Of a DNA stretch of 62,042 bases, positions 51,263-59,826 are shown in pieces (the first letter of the stretch is position 1; each line of letters begins with the position of its first letter). The notes beneath the pieces were generated by a model that was given only the letters and a program-made list of their open reading frames with translations, was not told the DNA's origin and did no database searches. This DNA comes from Phycisphaerae bacterium (GTDB lineage: Bacteria > Planctomycetota > Phycisphaerae > UBA1845 > UTPLA1). Where the stretch lies: assembly GCA_016935885.1 (NCBI GenBank), contig JAFGQA010000304.1:1-62042 (forward strand), read 5' to 3'. The position numbers and the translations under genes are program-made.

Positions 51263-51297
51263 CAAGTTCCAAGTTCCAAGTTCCAGGTTCCAAGTCA
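51263..51297. repeat. CAAGTTC heptamer array
   Basis: Five consecutive heptamers: CAAGTTC three times, CAGGTTC, CAAGTCA. It lies between the WbaP-like stop (51309) and the NusG-like start (51236), so it is in the NusG leader. No inverted partner is visible nearby. Same style of short-word array as at the borders of the four-helix-bundle cassettes. Confidence 0.7.
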
Positions 51298-51308
51298 GGC
51301 GGAGGAGA

Positions 51309-52781
51309 TCACGCGGACCGGGTGTCGGCGGACGGGTCAGCGGACGGAAGCGCGATGACCTCAGCCGAGGGCGATTCGATCTCGGCCTCCTCGCTGTACT
51401 TCAGTCCGACGATGATGGTCTTGAACGTTTTGAGCAGGATCAGGGAATCCAGGAAGAAGCTCATGTGCTTGATGTAGTAGAGGTCATACTGGAGCTTCCG
51501 CCGGGCCGCCTCGATGCTGGCCGCGTACGGATACTTCACCTGCGCCCACCCCGTGATCCCCGGCGGCACGAGCAGGCGTTCCCGGTAGAACGGGATCGCC
51601 GCCGCCAGCGTATCGATGAATTCCGGACGTTCCGGCCGCGGACCGGCGAGGCTCATTTCCCCCTTCAACACGTTGACCAGCTGCGGGATCTCGTCGATGC
51701 GCCACTTGCGCAGGAAACGTCCGACACGGGTGATCCGCCGGTCGTAACGGTCGGCCCAGACCGCGCCGGATTCGGACTCGGCATCCGCGCGCATCGTGCG
51801 GAACTTATACAGGACGTACTCCCCACCCTCGATGCCCGCGCGCCTCTGCCGGAACAGCACCGGACCCCTGGAGTCCATGCGGATGACGAGCATCGCGAGC
51901 AGGGCGACGGGCGACAGCAGCACAAGCCCGGCGACGGCCACCACGATATCCATCATGCGCTTGATCTTCCGGATGTGGATGACGGAGCTGTTCATCGCTG
52001 CGTTCATCAGCCATTCGTCGTCGATGTGATCCAATGGTATCTCCTGCGCCACCTCTTCGTGCAGCCCCACGTAGTCCATGATCTCGACACCGGAGTAACG
52101 CAGCGGGCGGAGGAGCCGCAGGAGCGCATGCTCACGGGCCAGGGAGGCCGCCACGATGATCGTTTCGATGGCATAGACGTCGGCGAACTCCCGCAGCCGG
52201 CTCATGTGGCCGAGAATCGGCACCCCTTCGAGAAACTCCCCGGGCCGCGACTTCGTGCACGAAACGATGCCGAAGACACGGTAGCCCGCGTCGGGCGTGT
52301 CGGAAAGCAGGCGGAGCACGTCGGCCGCCTCCTGGCCCTCTCCAACGACGAGCGTGTTCTTCGCGAGGAAACCACGGCCGACGGCGAGCCGGTAGAAGTG
52401 GCGAATGCTCCAGGAGCCGAAGAACACGAAAACGCCCGCCAGCAGCAGGATGCCGCGACCGATGTGAAGGCGGAAGCGCGCATAGAAGACCAGGACGATC
52501 AGCACGAGGCTGATGGCCGTGGTGATCAGCGGCAGCAGGTACGAGCCCCCCTTTCGCTTGAGCGCCGGCTGTTCGTACATGCCGCCCGCGTAGAAGACCA
52601 CGAGGAAGATGAGCGAAGACCCGAGCAGGGACGGGGCGTGATCCCTCACGTAGGTCCACCCCTCACCCCAACCCAGCCGCAGGAACGCGGAACCTACGAT
52701 CGCGCCCACAACGCAGATCGCGTCGGCGGCCAGGAGGATGAACCGTCGTGGCGAAATCCGCATACTGCGCTCGAAAAACAT
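51309..52781 (-). CDS. Polyprenyl-phosphate sugar-1-phosphate transferase (WbaP/WcaJ-like)
   Basis: A 490-residue initiating phosphoglycosyltransferase. Four N-terminal membrane segments (about 15-115) are followed by a CoA-binding-like domain ([20 protein letters not shown]). The catalytic domain carries [20 protein letters not shown], the reentrant helix, then [31 protein letters not shown] followed by GPRPE, and [11 protein letters not shown]. The Asp-Glu pair in RIDEIPQ is the catalytic dyad of the family. It would transfer a hexose-1-phosphate to undecaprenyl phosphate to start the repeat unit. It lies between the BY-kinase and nusG-like genes. Confidence 0.93.
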   Translation of the reverse strand: MFFERSMRISPRRFILLAADAICVVGAIVGSAFLRLGWGEGWTYVRDHAPSLLGSSLIFLVVFYAGGMYEQPALKRKGGSYLLPLITTAISLVLIVLVFYARFRLHIGRGILLLAGVFVFFGSWSIRHFYRLAVGRGFLAKNTLVVGEGQEAADVLRLLSDTPDAGYRVFGIVSCTKSRPGEFLEGVPILGHMSRLREFADVYAIETIIVAASLAREHALLRLLRPLRYSGVEIMDYVGLHEEVAQEIPLDHIDDEWLMNAAMNSSVIHIRKIKRMMDIVVAVAGLVLLSPVALLAMLVIRMDSRGPVLFRQRRAGIEGGEYVLYKFRTMRADAESESGAVWADRYDRRITRVGRFLRKWRIDEIPQLVNVLKGEMSLAGPRPERPEFIDTLAAAIPFYRERLLVPPGITGWAQVKYPYAASIEAARRKLQYDLYYIKHMSFFLDSLILLKTFKTIIVGLKYSEEAEIESPSAEVIALPSADPSADTRSA

Positions 52782-52798
52782 CTTTCAGCCCCGATCTT

Positions 52799-55057
52799 CT
52801 ACCTGGTTACCGAGCCGGGACGCCCGCCCTTCCTCGCACCGCTCTCCTCCCCGGGCTCGTGCCGGTAGTAGCCGTAATCATAGTACCCGTAGTAGGTCGA
52901 GTAGTAGTAGTACCCCACGCGGCCGAAATCGAGGTTGTTGAGCACGCACCCCATGATGCGCGCGCCTCGCTCCTGCAGCAACTGCACGGCGAGTTGCGAG
53001 AGCTTGCGGGAGGTCTGCCCCGCCCACACGACCATGATCACCCCCTCCACAATGGAAGCCAGGATGCCCGCCTCCGAAACCGACATCACGGGCGGACAAT
53101 CAATCAGGATCCGGTCGTACTCCCGGCGCACGTAGTCCAGGAACGCGTTCAATTCGGGTCGGAGGACGATCTCCGCCGGATTCGGAGGAAAGGGCCCGGT
53201 AGCTACCAGATCCAGGTTCTGAAGGCCGGTGCGCTGGATGACCGCCTCGGGTTTCGCCTGGCCCACCAAGATATCCGAGAACCCCTTGCCCGCCTCCAGC
53301 CCGAAGAACTTGTGCAACTCGCCCCGGCGCAGGTCGCCGTCGACCATGAGGACCCGCGAACCCGCCTGCGCCAGCGAAACGGCCAGGTTGAGGCACGTGG
53401 TGGTCTTGCCCTCACGGGGTACGGCCGAAGTGATGACAATTGTCTTCGCCCCGTCCTGCCGCGTGCCAAACAGGAGAGCCGAGCGCACGTTGCGGTAGGC
53501 TTCGGCAATGCCGCTCTTCTGGTCGATGTTCGAAAGGATGTGCGTCCTGAGGTCGTCCGGATCCCAGTTGGCCGCCGGCACGAGGCCGAAGAACGGCAAT
53601 CCCAGCCCGTGCGTCACTTCCTCGGGATACCGGATCGAGTCGTCCAGAAACTCCAACCCGAAGACCAGCCCCAACCCGATACCCAGGCCGATTAGCGCCG
53701 CCAGGAAAATGCTCTGGAGCTTGCGCGGTGTAATGGGCGACGACGACGCGCGGGCGCGCTCCATGATCTGCACCGATTCCGGCTCGATGCCCACGGAGAT
53801 ATCAATCTCCTTCAAACGGTTGAAAATAAGATCATACAGAGACTGAAGCCTCTCCGAATTGCGTTGTATGCCGCCATACTCCTGCAGCTTTCGCGAGACC
53901 TCCAGCGCCTCGTCCTCCCACTCCTGCTCCACACGCCGTGCCGCCTGCTCCCTGATGGAAAGGGCCTCGAGCCGGGAGTAGAACGTGTTGAGCGCAAACT
54001 GCAACTCCACGTCCATGGACTGCTTGTTCTCCTCAATGGCCGCCAACGCCTCCTGAATCAGGGGGTGTGCATCACGGAACTTTTTGCGGTAGGACACGAC
54101 GCGAGCCTGCAGCATTGCGTTCTCACGGTTGAGCGTCTGCCACTGCGGCTGCGAGACTACACCGTATTCAATGACTTTCTCGGCGCCCGGAACTGGCCGT
54201 TCTTCTCCTCCTTCACCCGCGCCGCCCGATGGGATTGAAGCCACACCCAACGGCAGGCCCAAAGACGTACTGAGCGCGGAAAGCACTACCTGCTCCGAAG
54301 CCTTTGCCAGAAGTGGCTGCTGGGCCTCCATCAGCATGCGTTGCATCTTGTATTGCGCAGCTTCGTGGGCGAGCGAACTCAGCACCTGCGCCGCCACGTT
54401 GCCGCGCTCGCGGATCGCGACTACGCTGTTCTCACGGGCAAACGCGAGGGCCCGCTCTTCGGCTCTCTTCAGCTCCTCATGCAGGCGGTTGGCCTGCTGG
54501 GTCAGGCTCAGCACCGTCGCTTGAGAGGTGTTCATCCTCTCTTCTTCCTTGAAATCCATGTACTCTTCGGCGAGTGCGTTCGCGAAGTCGGCACAGAACT
54601 GCGGATCCGGCCCGCTTGCCGTGATACCCAGAAAGGCCGTCTTACCTATCGGGTAGACCGACACACCACCCAGTTTCTGGCCGATTTCCTCCTGCGGACG
54701 GTCAAGGCGTTCCTTGGCCCGTTGGATCAGCAGGCTGCTGCTTATGATGCGTTGCTGGGTCGCCAGGTAGTCACCCAGCAGCACCGTTTCCTCCTGCCGA
54801 AGCCGGGCAGGAAGCGGCAGGCCGCGGCTCAGCAGAATGGTGGCCGTGGATTGGTACCGGGGCACCTGGCGGACGAGAGAAACCACCGTGAACGTGAGCG
54901 ACAACACGAAGCACAGGGCCACAAGCCAGATCCGCTTCACAACGACATGGAAGTACTGCTTGAGATCCACGACATCCAGCGACTTCCTGGGGGTGGCGCG
55001 CTGCGCCGCCGGCCCAGCAGCAGCCTGGGGTCTCTCGATCATCTTCTTCATGTCCAT
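52799..55057 (-). CDS. Polysaccharide co-polymerase tyrosine autokinase (BY-kinase, Wzc-like)
   Basis: A 752-residue inner-membrane protein with the co-polymerase and kinase domains in one chain. The first membrane helix is at about 40-65 (IWLVALCFVLSLTFTVVSLV) and the Wzz domain follows. A long periplasmic coiled region ends at a second helix (FLAALIGLGIGLGLVFGLEF). In the cytoplasmic kinase, SAVPREGKTTTCLNLAVSLA is Walker A, VLMVDGDLRRGELHKFF Walker A', and RILIDCPPVMSVSEAG Walker B. The last 50 residues hold a tyrosine cluster (YYYYSTYYGYYDYGYY), the autophosphorylation site. Cycling of phosphorylation controls chain length and export. One base separates its ATG from the Wza-like stop. Confidence 0.95.
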   Translation of the reverse strand: MDMKKMIERPQAAAGPAAQRATPRKSLDVVDLKQYFHVVVKRIWLVALCFVLSLTFTVVSLVRQVPRYQSTATILLSRGLPLPARLRQEETVLLGDYLATQQRIISSSLLIQRAKERLDRPQEEIGQKLGGVSVYPIGKTAFLGITASGPDPQFCADFANALAEEYMDFKEEERMNTSQATVLSLTQQANRLHEELKRAEERALAFARENSVVAIRERGNVAAQVLSSLAHEAAQYKMQRMLMEAQQPLLAKASEQVVLSALSTSLGLPLGVASIPSGGAGEGGEERPVPGAEKVIEYGVVSQPQWQTLNRENAMLQARVVSYRKKFRDAHPLIQEALAAIEENKQSMDVELQFALNTFYSRLEALSIREQAARRVEQEWEDEALEVSRKLQEYGGIQRNSERLQSLYDLIFNRLKEIDISVGIEPESVQIMERARASSSPITPRKLQSIFLAALIGLGIGLGLVFGLEFLDDSIRYPEEVTHGLGLPFFGLVPAANWDPDDLRTHILSNIDQKSGIAEAYRNVRSALLFGTRQDGAKTIVITSAVPREGKTTTCLNLAVSLAQAGSRVLMVDGDLRRGELHKFFGLEAGKGFSDILVGQAKPEAVIQRTGLQNLDLVATGPFPPNPAEIVLRPELNAFLDYVRREYDRILIDCPPVMSVSEAGILASIVEGVIMVVWAGQTSRKLSQLAVQLLQERGARIMGCVLNNLDFGRVGYYYYSTYYGYYDYGYYRHEPGEESGARKGGRPGSVTR

Positions 55058-55058
55058 G

Positions 55059-56231
55059 TCAGAAGCTCAGCAGTTTTTCCGGCACAATGATGACATCACC
55101 GTCCTCAAGCGGCACGTCGTCCTCAAACGCGCCGGTCTTGAGAATCCGCCCCACATCCACATACAGCGTCTGCTTCGTCCCGTTCGGCGCCGTTCGTATG
55201 ATCTTGACCTTGCTGTCGTTGGCGAACTTGCCCAGCCCCCCCGACGCCAGGATCGTTTTGGCCAGCGTCACATTCTGACTGAGCGGTAAATTGATGGGAC
55301 CGGGCTTTCCGACCTCCCCCAGGAGGTACACCTGCCCCCTGCTGGCCTGCTGCGAAAGGGGAATGAAGAGAATATCGCCCGCATAGACGGGGATGTTCTC
55401 GGCCATTTCTGCAGCGCCAAAAAGACGCAGCAGGTTAATGGGTACGATGCTGTACCGGCCGGTCTTGTCAGGTCGAAGAATCCGCGCAGAGTCCCAGGCG
55501 CCGTCCCGAGAGAAACCCCCGGCGCGCATAACAGCGCGGATGACATCAAGTCCCTCGCTGTAAGGATGAAAGCCCGGGCTTCCCACCGCTCCCAAGGCGA
55601 GAAACTCGGCGGCTCCTTCCTCCCCCTCCCCGAGGCTTGGGACGAAGATGATATCTCTCGGCCGAAGATACTGGTCTTTGCTGAAGTCCAGGTCCTCAAA
55701 CATGGACTGGACGTCCACCGTCAGCGTCTCGCGCTGCATGCCGGCGCCCGGCTTGAGGCGCAGGATCCGAACTTCTGTACCCGCCGCGCCCCGTGCGAGT
55801 CCCCCGGACATAACGATGGCATCCAGAAGCGTGATGGCTTGATCGCCCCTGTAAGGAATCTGACCCGTGTGCCCCACAGCTCCCATCACCAGGATCGCCC
55901 CCTCCACGTACTCCGACACCTCGACGCTGACGGTCGCCGTTTTGAAGAACGTCTGCTCGAGCATGCGTTTCAGCGTGTCGCCCACTTCGGCCACGGTCCG
56001 GTCGGCGACGCTCACTCGACCGAGGTATCCGAAGTCAATCGTGCCGTCCCCCGCGACGGTGTACTCTCCCGAGATCCTCGCATCCTCCTTGACGGTAATC
56101 CGGAGCCGGTCTCCCGCAACAACCTTTCGGGACAGGTAGACTTCACCCGCTCCCTCCATGGTCGGAAGGGACTGCGCCCACGCACCCGACACCATACAAC
56201 ACGCGAGCACGATCAGCAGAGAACGCCGCAT
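55059..56231 (-). CDS. Polysaccharide export protein (OPX, Wza-like, SLBB domains)
   Basis: A 390-residue secreted protein. The ATG at 56231 gives a signal peptide (MRRSLLIVLACCMVSGAWAQ). The Poly_export domain follows (VVAGDRLRITVKEDARISGE ... GTIDFGYLGRVSVADRTVAE). Then come three SLBB-type repeats: ILVMGAVGHTGQIPYRGDQA, LALGAVGSPGFHPYSEGLDV and VYLLGEVGKPGPINLPLSQN. There is no lipobox, so anchoring differs from E. coli Wza. It should form the periplasmic and outer-membrane channel with the BY-kinase. Confidence 0.93.
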   Translation of the reverse strand: MRRSLLIVLACCMVSGAWAQSLPTMEGAGEVYLSRKVVAGDRLRITVKEDARISGEYTVAGDGTIDFGYLGRVSVADRTVAEVGDTLKRMLEQTFFKTATVSVEVSEYVEGAILVMGAVGHTGQIPYRGDQAITLLDAIVMSGGLARGAAGTEVRILRLKPGAGMQRETLTVDVQSMFEDLDFSKDQYLRPRDIIFVPSLGEGEEGAAEFLALGAVGSPGFHPYSEGLDVIRAVMRAGGFSRDGAWDSARILRPDKTGRYSIVPINLLRLFGAAEMAENIPVYAGDILFIPLSQQASRGQVYLLGEVGKPGPINLPLSQNVTLAKTILASGGLGKFANDSKVKIIRTAPNGTKQTLYVDVGRILKTGAFEDDVPLEDGDVIIVPEKLLSF

Positions 56232-56297
56232 TGCACTACTCGCTCCCACAAGCCGCCTCAACCCCCTAACCGTCTTCCGTCTGCCTCGCTCAGCAGA

Positions 56298-57698
56298 TCA
56301 AAACGTATACATGTAACTGAGCGTCACCCGATGCTCCTCAAGATCCTCGTCTTCCAGGTTGGAAGACTCCACCTGATAACTGTACGTAAGCTTTCGCTGC
56401 AGTTTCCGGGACACCTTCCTAGAATAGGAAAGGGAGGCACCGTAAGTCCAAGTCTTTTCAGTGTCACCGACGTCTTCCGCAGGTTTGGCTATTTCGTAGG
56501 ATGTCCCGACCGCGAAATCCAAGTAGTACATGAACAGGTCCTGCTTGGTAAAGCCGTACTGCAACGTGGTCGTATCGGTGTCGGCGGTCGAACCGAAGGT
56601 TTCCACGGGCTCCCGCTTCGCACTGAGGCGTTGTTTTGCCGTCCTCGAAAGCTCGTGTATAGCCTCAGCCCCATACGTGAAGCTCACGTCGTCCTCCTCC
56701 GGGTCCTTCTCATATTGGTAGTCCGCGCTCACAGCCAGACTGACTGCCGCCAGCGGGGAGGTGATATCCCGCATATCCGAAACACCAACCCGGTGTGTCA
56801 CTTCCCAGTCCCCCTTCTCCGTTTCCGTATCCTCCTTCTCGAGACCGATGCTGTACGTGACCGATGGCCGCTCCAGAATGGGCAGGATCCAATCGATAGT
56901 AGCCCGTTCGGTCACCTCCCAGTCGGCCTCGGCAGGACTGGTCTGGTTCGTCGGGACGTAGGGATACTCTGTCTTCTCGCGTTCGTAGCTGTAGCCCAGC
57001 GTAAGGCGCCGCACCGGTGACCACCCCACGTCGAAGACCCAACCGGTCTTGTCCTCATCACCGTCCTTGAAATCCTCGTCCTTGTGCCGCTCCGAACTCT
57101 GCTTGAATTCGCCCGAGAACTCGAGCGGATCGCGCCGCCACCTGAGGTTTGCGCCGTATTTCCAGTTATCGCTCTCGTCGCGCGTTTTCCGCTGCCCCGG
57201 CACATAAACATCGTCCTTGGACTCGTACGTACGGCTCACCTCGGCGTACGCACCAAGACTGTAGCGCGAGAACTCGGTTTTGCTGTCTACACTGGCAAGA
57301 CCGAAAGGCGCCGCGGTGTTGTCCAAGTCCTCGCGCTCAAGATGTTTCTCCCATGACATGGCGGTCGTGAGATCGATCGTTGTGTTCCTGACCGCCCTCG
57401 TAACACCGTTCAGGTTGAGACCTGCGATGAAGTAGAAGTCTTTCATTTCTGCCGTGGCTTCCGATTCTCTTTCCCCCTCTACGTTCGTCGTATACACGCC
57501 CTCCAGCTCGGTTGCTGCATCGAAGTCAAACGGCCCAAGGCGGAGGAACTGGGCGTGAGCTCCCGGGCACGAGACCAGAAGCATCGCTGCCGCCAGACCG
57601 ATTCCGGGCGCCCGGTAGCGAATGAGACGTCGAAACCCACCTCCTCTGGCCTTGTTATCGCACAAGATAGGCCGTCTCCAGACGAGTTCTTGTCTCAA
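56298..57698 (-). CDS. Outer-membrane beta-barrel protein of the export machinery
   Basis: A 466-residue protein: N-terminal signal (GLAAAMLLVSCPGAHAQ), then alternating amphipathic strands rich in Tyr/Thr/Glu (WEVTERATIDWILP, KTWTYGASLSYSRKVSRKLQ), ending HRVTLSYMYTF with the C-terminal Phe typical of BAM-inserted barrels. Similar barrels accompany Wza/BY-kinase genes in exopolysaccharide loci. The start is uncertain: the frame begins with TTG at 57698, no ATG precedes the signal peptide, and a strong AGGAGGTGGG at about codon 20 has no ATG, GTG or TTG at the right spacing. A sequence error or an unusual start is possible. Confidence 0.8.
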   Translation of the reverse strand: MRQELVWRRPILCDNKARGGGFRRLIRYRAPGIGLAAAMLLVSCPGAHAQFLRLGPFDFDAATELEGVYTTNVEGERESEATAEMKDFYFIAGLNLNGVTRAVRNTTIDLTTAMSWEKHLEREDLDNTAAPFGLASVDSKTEFSRYSLGAYAEVSRTYESKDDVYVPGQRKTRDESDNWKYGANLRWRRDPLEFSGEFKQSSERHKDEDFKDGDEDKTGWVFDVGWSPVRRLTLGYSYEREKTEYPYVPTNQTSPAEADWEVTERATIDWILPILERPSVTYSIGLEKEDTETEKGDWEVTHRVGVSDMRDITSPLAAVSLAVSADYQYEKDPEEDDVSFTYGAEAIHELSRTAKQRLSAKREPVETFGSTADTDTTTLQYGFTKQDLFMYYLDFAVGTSYEIAKPAEDVGDTEKTWTYGASLSYSRKVSRKLQRKLTYSYQVESSNLEDEDLEEHRVTLSYMYTF

Positions 57699-57766
57699 CG
57701 TTTCCGCCGCCGGGATCTGTCGGCACGAGCACTGGAATCCAGAGCGTTTCCCCGGGGTCGTGGGCG

Positions 57767-58123
57767 TTAGCGGCCCCTCTTCTGGTTGATGTACTCAGAG
57801 ACCGGCACGCTCCCGCCGCTCTGGCCGGCGAAGTCCCCCGGCTCGCCCCATTGCACGACTTGGCCGTTCTCAAAGAAGACCCAGTACGATTTCGGGTACC
57901 ACGTGAAGGCGCGAGGCAGGTACTCCCAGACCTCCATCGACTCGCTGCTCTCGTACACCTTGGACGCCCGTACGGTATAGGGCCTGCCCAGCACATCGGT
58001 GACCTGGTCCGGGGTCATGCCCAACTCCAGGCGGTCCATGTGGTACTGCGGGTGGGCGCAGCCCGCCGCGAGCATGGAGACAGCCGCCACAGCCATCATC
58101 GGAAGGAAAACACGCATTTTCAC
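57767..58123 (-). CDS. Small SmpA/OmlA (BamE-like) lipoprotein
   Basis: A 118-residue lipoprotein. The signal peptide ends in lipobox MLAAGC. DRLELGMTPDQVTDVLGRPY is the conserved first helix of the SmpA/OmlA (BamE) family, and MEVWEYLPRAFTWYPKSYWV the central sheet. Its neighbour is an outer-membrane barrel, so it may aid assembly of the export pore. Starts at GTG 58123 or ATG 58117, both with AAAGGG upstream. Confidence 0.85.
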   Translation of the reverse strand: MKMRVFLPMMAVAAVSMLAAGCAHPQYHMDRLELGMTPDQVTDVLGRPYTVRASKVYESSESMEVWEYLPRAFTWYPKSYWVFFENGQVVQWGEPGDFAGQSGGSVPVSEYINQKRGR

Positions 58124-58228
58124 AGTCCAAACCCTTTCTTGTGTCTACGTTGCGCAAGCATCAACCTGCGCCGAGCAGTATGCCCTGGAAACGCCCTCTT
58201 CTCAAGCTCAATACACAGCACCCCACCG

Positions 58229-59605
58229 CTACCTGAACCACCCCAGGATCATCTCCTTGCGGAGCCAGAAGATGTCAAACAGCGCTTGGCCGTCCAACCC
58301 CTCGTGGGGAATCTCGCGCGTGTAGTAGAGCTTCATCAGGAACAACGTCCACAGCACAAAGACCGTTGCCGCCACGCCAACGATGACGCGCGCCTTTCTT
58401 GTACTGAGAGATGCATAGAAGGCGCCGAGCGGCAGAGCCGCCGCCGCCCAGGATTCCGCCACGTAGCGATTCCCGAATCCGCCGCCGCCCCACCAGTAAC
58501 AGTACGAGGCAATCACGTAAATCTGCGCTGCGAGATACAGGACTACAGACAAAAACCATTCCGGGACCCTTCTCCGCAGATGCAGGAAGCCCACGACGAC
58601 AAAAAGCGTAACCGGGAACCATAGAAACAGCCCTTTTCGCACGCTGAACAAGACGGCGCCGATCTGTGGCCGCAGGAAATCGAAAAACCCCTGCTGATCA
58701 TAGTACTGGTAGACGAGGAAACGACCCGTTGCGTATTTCCACATGAGGAACTGCGGAACCAGAACCACCACGGCGACCGCAAGAGCCAGCAGAATAGGCC
58801 GGCAGCTGTGCAGCCACAGGCCCACGCGCCGGCGCACATCGCTCCACGAGACAACCCCAAACAGGCAGATCACGGGGATCACGAGCAGAAGATTCAGGCT
58901 TCGCACAAGCAGCAGCAGCGCGATGACAACGCCGAGCAGCATCGAGCCGGGCCGCGATGCCGGGTCCGCATACCATCTCGGAACAAGCCAGAGCAGGGCG
59001 GCGCAGAGCGCGAAGGAGTAGGCATGGCTCATCGTGCCCTCCCCGACACCGTAGTGGAAAAGATTGGTCCCGAAAAGGAGGGTCAGCAGAACAGAAATGA
59101 CCACCCCGGGCGCAAAATGGCGCTCCAGAACCCTCTTGAGGAAGAAGAGCCCTGCCAACAGGTAGAAGAGCCCCGAGAAACCCACCGCATGCTGGTAGAA
59201 GAAAGAATACCCGTCGGCCGGATGGTTGAAACGCCACCACTCGAACCCCCCGGGGGGCGACTGGAAAACAAATGTGAGGATATGCGCCAGAATGAAGAAA
59301 GGGGCCTGCAGAACGGCAACACCAACCGTATACGAATCCAGGTACCGGCCCGTGTCGGGATACCGTCTTATGTAGGTGTACCGTGGAATCTCGCCGCCGT
59401 AGCGCGCGGCAGCCAGCTTCTCGAAAGAAGGATCTCCGTGGATCAGATAGGACGGCAGATAGGCATAGTACCCCTCGCCGTCTGACCTGATGGGCAGACC
59501 GAAGCATCCCTCAAGGTAAGTGATTCCATACGCGATCAGCCCGATGATGGCGATGATGCAAAGGAAATGCTTCGAGATGAACTCAATCCATCCGGACTTC
59601 ATCAT
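58229..59605 (-). CDS. Polytopic membrane protein, probable GT-C-type transferase
   Basis: A 458-residue protein with ten or more membrane segments. The first extracytoplasmic loop begins LPIRSDGEGYYAYLPSYLIH, with the acidic residues placed as in GT-C transferases (DGxGYYAYLP). SHAYSFALCAALLWLVPRWY and YWWGGGGFGNRYVAESWAAA are conserved in uncharacterised members of the same group. It could transfer a sugar from a polyprenyl-phosphate donor to the growing glycan or another acceptor. It is the first gene of the long minus-strand run; an AT-rich promoter for it is not obvious in the 221 bases upstream. Confidence 0.75.
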   Translation of the reverse strand: MMKSGWIEFISKHFLCIIAIIGLIAYGITYLEGCFGLPIRSDGEGYYAYLPSYLIHGDPSFEKLAAARYGGEIPRYTYIRRYPDTGRYLDSYTVGVAVLQAPFFILAHILTFVFQSPPGGFEWWRFNHPADGYSFFYQHAVGFSGLFYLLAGLFFLKRVLERHFAPGVVISVLLTLLFGTNLFHYGVGEGTMSHAYSFALCAALLWLVPRWYADPASRPGSMLLGVVIALLLLVRSLNLLLVIPVICLFGVVSWSDVRRRVGLWLHSCRPILLALAVAVVVLVPQFLMWKYATGRFLVYQYYDQQGFFDFLRPQIGAVLFSVRKGLFLWFPVTLFVVVGFLHLRRRVPEWFLSVVLYLAAQIYVIASYCYWWGGGGFGNRYVAESWAAAALPLGAFYASLSTRKARVIVGVAATVFVLWTLFLMKLYYTREIPHEGLDGQALFDIFWLRKEMILGWFR

Positions 59606-59765
59606 TCACCGATGTCGCAAGAACTCAGGACTAAGTACCACCCGCCGGGTGCCCTGTCGAGCCCGGCGCCCCATCGTCAACCAGACGGGGGCGCCGCACG
59701 ACCGGAGACCGCAGGTGAGGAGGGCACGCAGGAGAAGACAGCGCACATCCTCCCCCTGCTCCGGA

Positions 59766-59794
59766 TTGACACTCAGGAAATGGCCCGGTATATA
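59766..59794 (+). promoter_or_regulatory. Sigma70-type promoter of the GntR/LacI regulator
   Basis: TTGACA at 59766-59771, a 17-base spacer, then TATATA at 59789-59794 (TATATT two bases further). The expected start point near 59802 leaves a leader of about 25 bases to the GTG at 59827. Confidence 0.7.
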
Positions 59795-59826
59795 TTCGGT
59801 ATGCTTTTGCATCGGGAGCGTGCGGC

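Noticed and set aside
50844..52868. A 674-codon plus-strand open frame
   Set aside because: It lies antisense to the NusG-like and WbaP-like genes, which have full domain support. Its composition (rich in Arg, Val, Asp, His) is that of a reverse-strand shadow in GC-rich DNA.
55566..57020. A 484-codon plus-strand open frame
   Set aside because: Antisense to the Wza-like and beta-barrel genes. No motif and no ribosome binding site.
59606..59826. Promoter for the long minus-strand run
   Set aside because: A TTGACG occurs on the minus strand here, but no acceptable -10 lies 16-18 bases downstream, so I did not annotate it.
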